Source of the DNA: Stenotrophomonas maltophilia
GTDB lineage: Bacteria; Pseudomonadota; Gammaproteobacteria; Xanthomonadales; Xanthomonadaceae
DNA length: 64,000 bases
Direction of reading: 5' to 3'
NCBI RefSeq assembly: GCF_006970445.1
Contig: NZ_CP033877.1
Coordinates: forward strand, 124,001 to 188,000
Shown here: positions 63,801 to 64,000 of the stretch, piece by piece
How positions within the stretch are numbered: position 1 is the stretch's first letter
Layout of the letters: each line of letters starts with the position of its first letter
Translations under genes and position numbers: made by a program
The notes under the pieces: model-generated
Databases searched by the model: none
Told to the model about the DNA's origin: nothing
What the model saw: only the letters and a program-made list of their open reading frames with translations

Positions 63801-64000
63801 GCTGGGCGATGGCCAGCAGGCGCTGGACCGCTTGTCGACGGAGTCCTTCGATCTGGTCATTACCGATTGCCGCATGCCGGTGCTCGACGGGTTCGGCTTC
63901 ACCCGCCTGCTGCGCGAGCGCGAGGGCCGTAGCGGCCAGCCGCGGCTGACGGTGCTGGCGCTGACCGCCAGCGTGCTGGACGACGATGCGCGCCGCTGCC
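60871..64000 (+). CDS. BvgS/EvgS-like hybrid sensor histidine kinase (3' part beyond window)
   Basis: 1,043 complete codons and no stop, so the gene is cut at the edge. Signal peptide (LLLLLAVLALPVAQA). Two periplasmic SBP_bac_3 domains in tandem (about 30-265 and 285-505: IVVGQYDSGWPPFESLRDG, LKIGFAPNAAPLSFTGEDG). Membrane segment about 521-540 (IPVLLVLLTAMLV), PAS domain (about 560-680), HisKA with His703 in MSHEIRTPMSGVLG, HATPase (NLLSNAIKF, GTGLGLSICQ) and a receiver with Asp999 in VITDCRMPVLDG. The missing 3' end should hold the rest of the receiver and a phosphotransfer domain. ATG 60871 follows AGGAG. Confidence 0.92.
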   Translation, partial: MRRWAVRGLLLLLAVLALPVAQAQPAPGLLPLSPLQREYLVAHPTIVVGQYDSGWPPFESLRDGEQVGLGPDYLSHLARQLGVKVEMRRYPDWTSVLDATCRGEIDVVMNVGLSADRTRCMVYTAAYSEAPLALVGRPADLRASEIPDLDGLRVVIEQDFLTGPQVRARFPRARQLVANDTLTALQMVRDDKADVYIGNAFVATELIASRRLQGVALLRPSDLPPERLHFGIPNGKQPLAEALDLALAATSQAQRDALAQRWLPPPHWSASAQLALSQAEKRVLEQPLKIGFAPNAAPLSFTGEDGRPSGLASEYLQRLMQAGANLQIENSHDWYDVREKARRGELQAVMGMPADSRYLGPDWVFSQPFISVPNVIVTRNDGAALLGLADLQGKRVLLSDPERLRRYVLQQAPQARIIAARSGEQALQRLIDGEADAYVGNLALVDHLLRSRFPARLQVAAPAGFNDQLALAVDRRHAALATTFDRLLLQMTPRKREALRSAWLAVEYRNGVNWNNVLRWGIPVLLVLLTAMLVHGVGHWRLRREVAGRRHLEQRLAEVTDNLPAVVYQARRDADGTLSFPFIAGDLPALFGITRQQAEQDARVLLERIEEEDRAHILLSIEQAARQFAPLILEFRLRSDEEGVRWVRSQAHPYGAEEGAVIWSGYWVDVSEARMQADALTAAKAEAEQAAEAKSRFLATMSHEIRTPMSGVLGMLEVLAHSPLDSEQQRILGVIEDSAQMLRQILDDILDYSRLEAGAMRLEPVPQPLRPLLESVCRLLSAQASARGLALHVQIDPQLAPAHEVDGVRLRQIVFNLLSNAIKFTTQGEVRLQLEVLGPTSEDGVQPLCLSVTDTGMGIAPEQLQHLFAPFTQAGAYIQRDHGGTGLGLSICQRLVQMMQGELTLHSTLGEGTRAEVRVSLVEAGSEDAAALLAEQDQTALLPAALRQARVLVIEDHPTNQAMMAWRLQQLGVPHVLLGDGQQALDRLSTESFDLVITDCRMPVLDGFGFTRLLREREGRSGQPRLTVLALTASVLDDDARRC

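Overview
This window is high-GC gammaproteobacterial chromosome, best explained as Stenotrophomonas (S. maltophilia complex) or a close xanthomonad. The reasons are an Ax21-family outer-membrane protein, an effector ending in the XVIPCD signal of the Xanthomonadales type IV secretion system with a lipoprotein beside it, several GTAG-headed palindromic repeats of the Stenotrophomonas REP (SMAG) type, and the hemDXY and rhodanese-secB-gpsA arrangements. No rRNA, tRNA, CRISPR array, IS element or prophage was recognised.

Layout. (1) 1-18.9 kb: a contact-dependent inhibition (two-partner secretion) locus with an outer-membrane transporter, a giant CdiA-type exoprotein of about 5,130 residues, a tightly coupled immunity gene, and downstream a lower-GC graveyard with an orphan small gene and what I read as the tail of a displaced toxin still coupled to its immunity gene. 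(2) 19-27.8 kb: peptidoglycan lipoproteins (AmiD-like amidase, MltA), the NtrB-NtrC nitrogen two-component system with an NtrC-type operator abutting the ntrB start codon, two tandem periplasmic Cu,Zn superoxide dismutases and a thiolase. (3) 27.8-34.2 kb: hemDXY and, divergently, a thioesterase, a rhodanese, secB and gpsA. (4) 34.3-37.4 kb: three tandem phage tail-collar-domain proteins coupled to a GNAT acetyltransferase, next to a small acidic protein. (5) 37.4-43.2 kb: a giant autotransporter with about 15 Ig-like repeats. (6) 43.3-51.9 kb: mixed single genes (lipoproteins, nitrilase-family hydrolase, L,D-transpeptidase, Lpp-like protein, predicted Zn protease, Ax21, AraC regulator, VOC protein, DyP peroxidase). 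(7) 52-56.1 kb: a TPP-riboswitch-controlled thiamin uptake operon (TonB-dependent receptor plus PnuT-like permease) and an orphan kinase. (8) 56.2-60 kb: a glycine-zipper protein and an antibacterial effector/immunity pair (X-Tfe/X-Tfi). (9) 60.1-64 kb: a LuxR-type response regulator divergent from a BvgS/EvgS-like hybrid kinase that runs off the right edge.

The most distinctive theme is interbacterial competition and surface display. A CDI system with visible toxin turnover, an X-Tfe/X-Tfi pair and a giant autotransporter sit among ordinary housekeeping operons. The most useful single signals are the toxin-tail remnant at 18419-18529, the NtrC-type site on the ntrB start codon, the TPP riboswitch that assigns thiamin as the likely substrate of an otherwise siderophore-like receptor, and the 17-bp palindrome upstream of the autotransporter.
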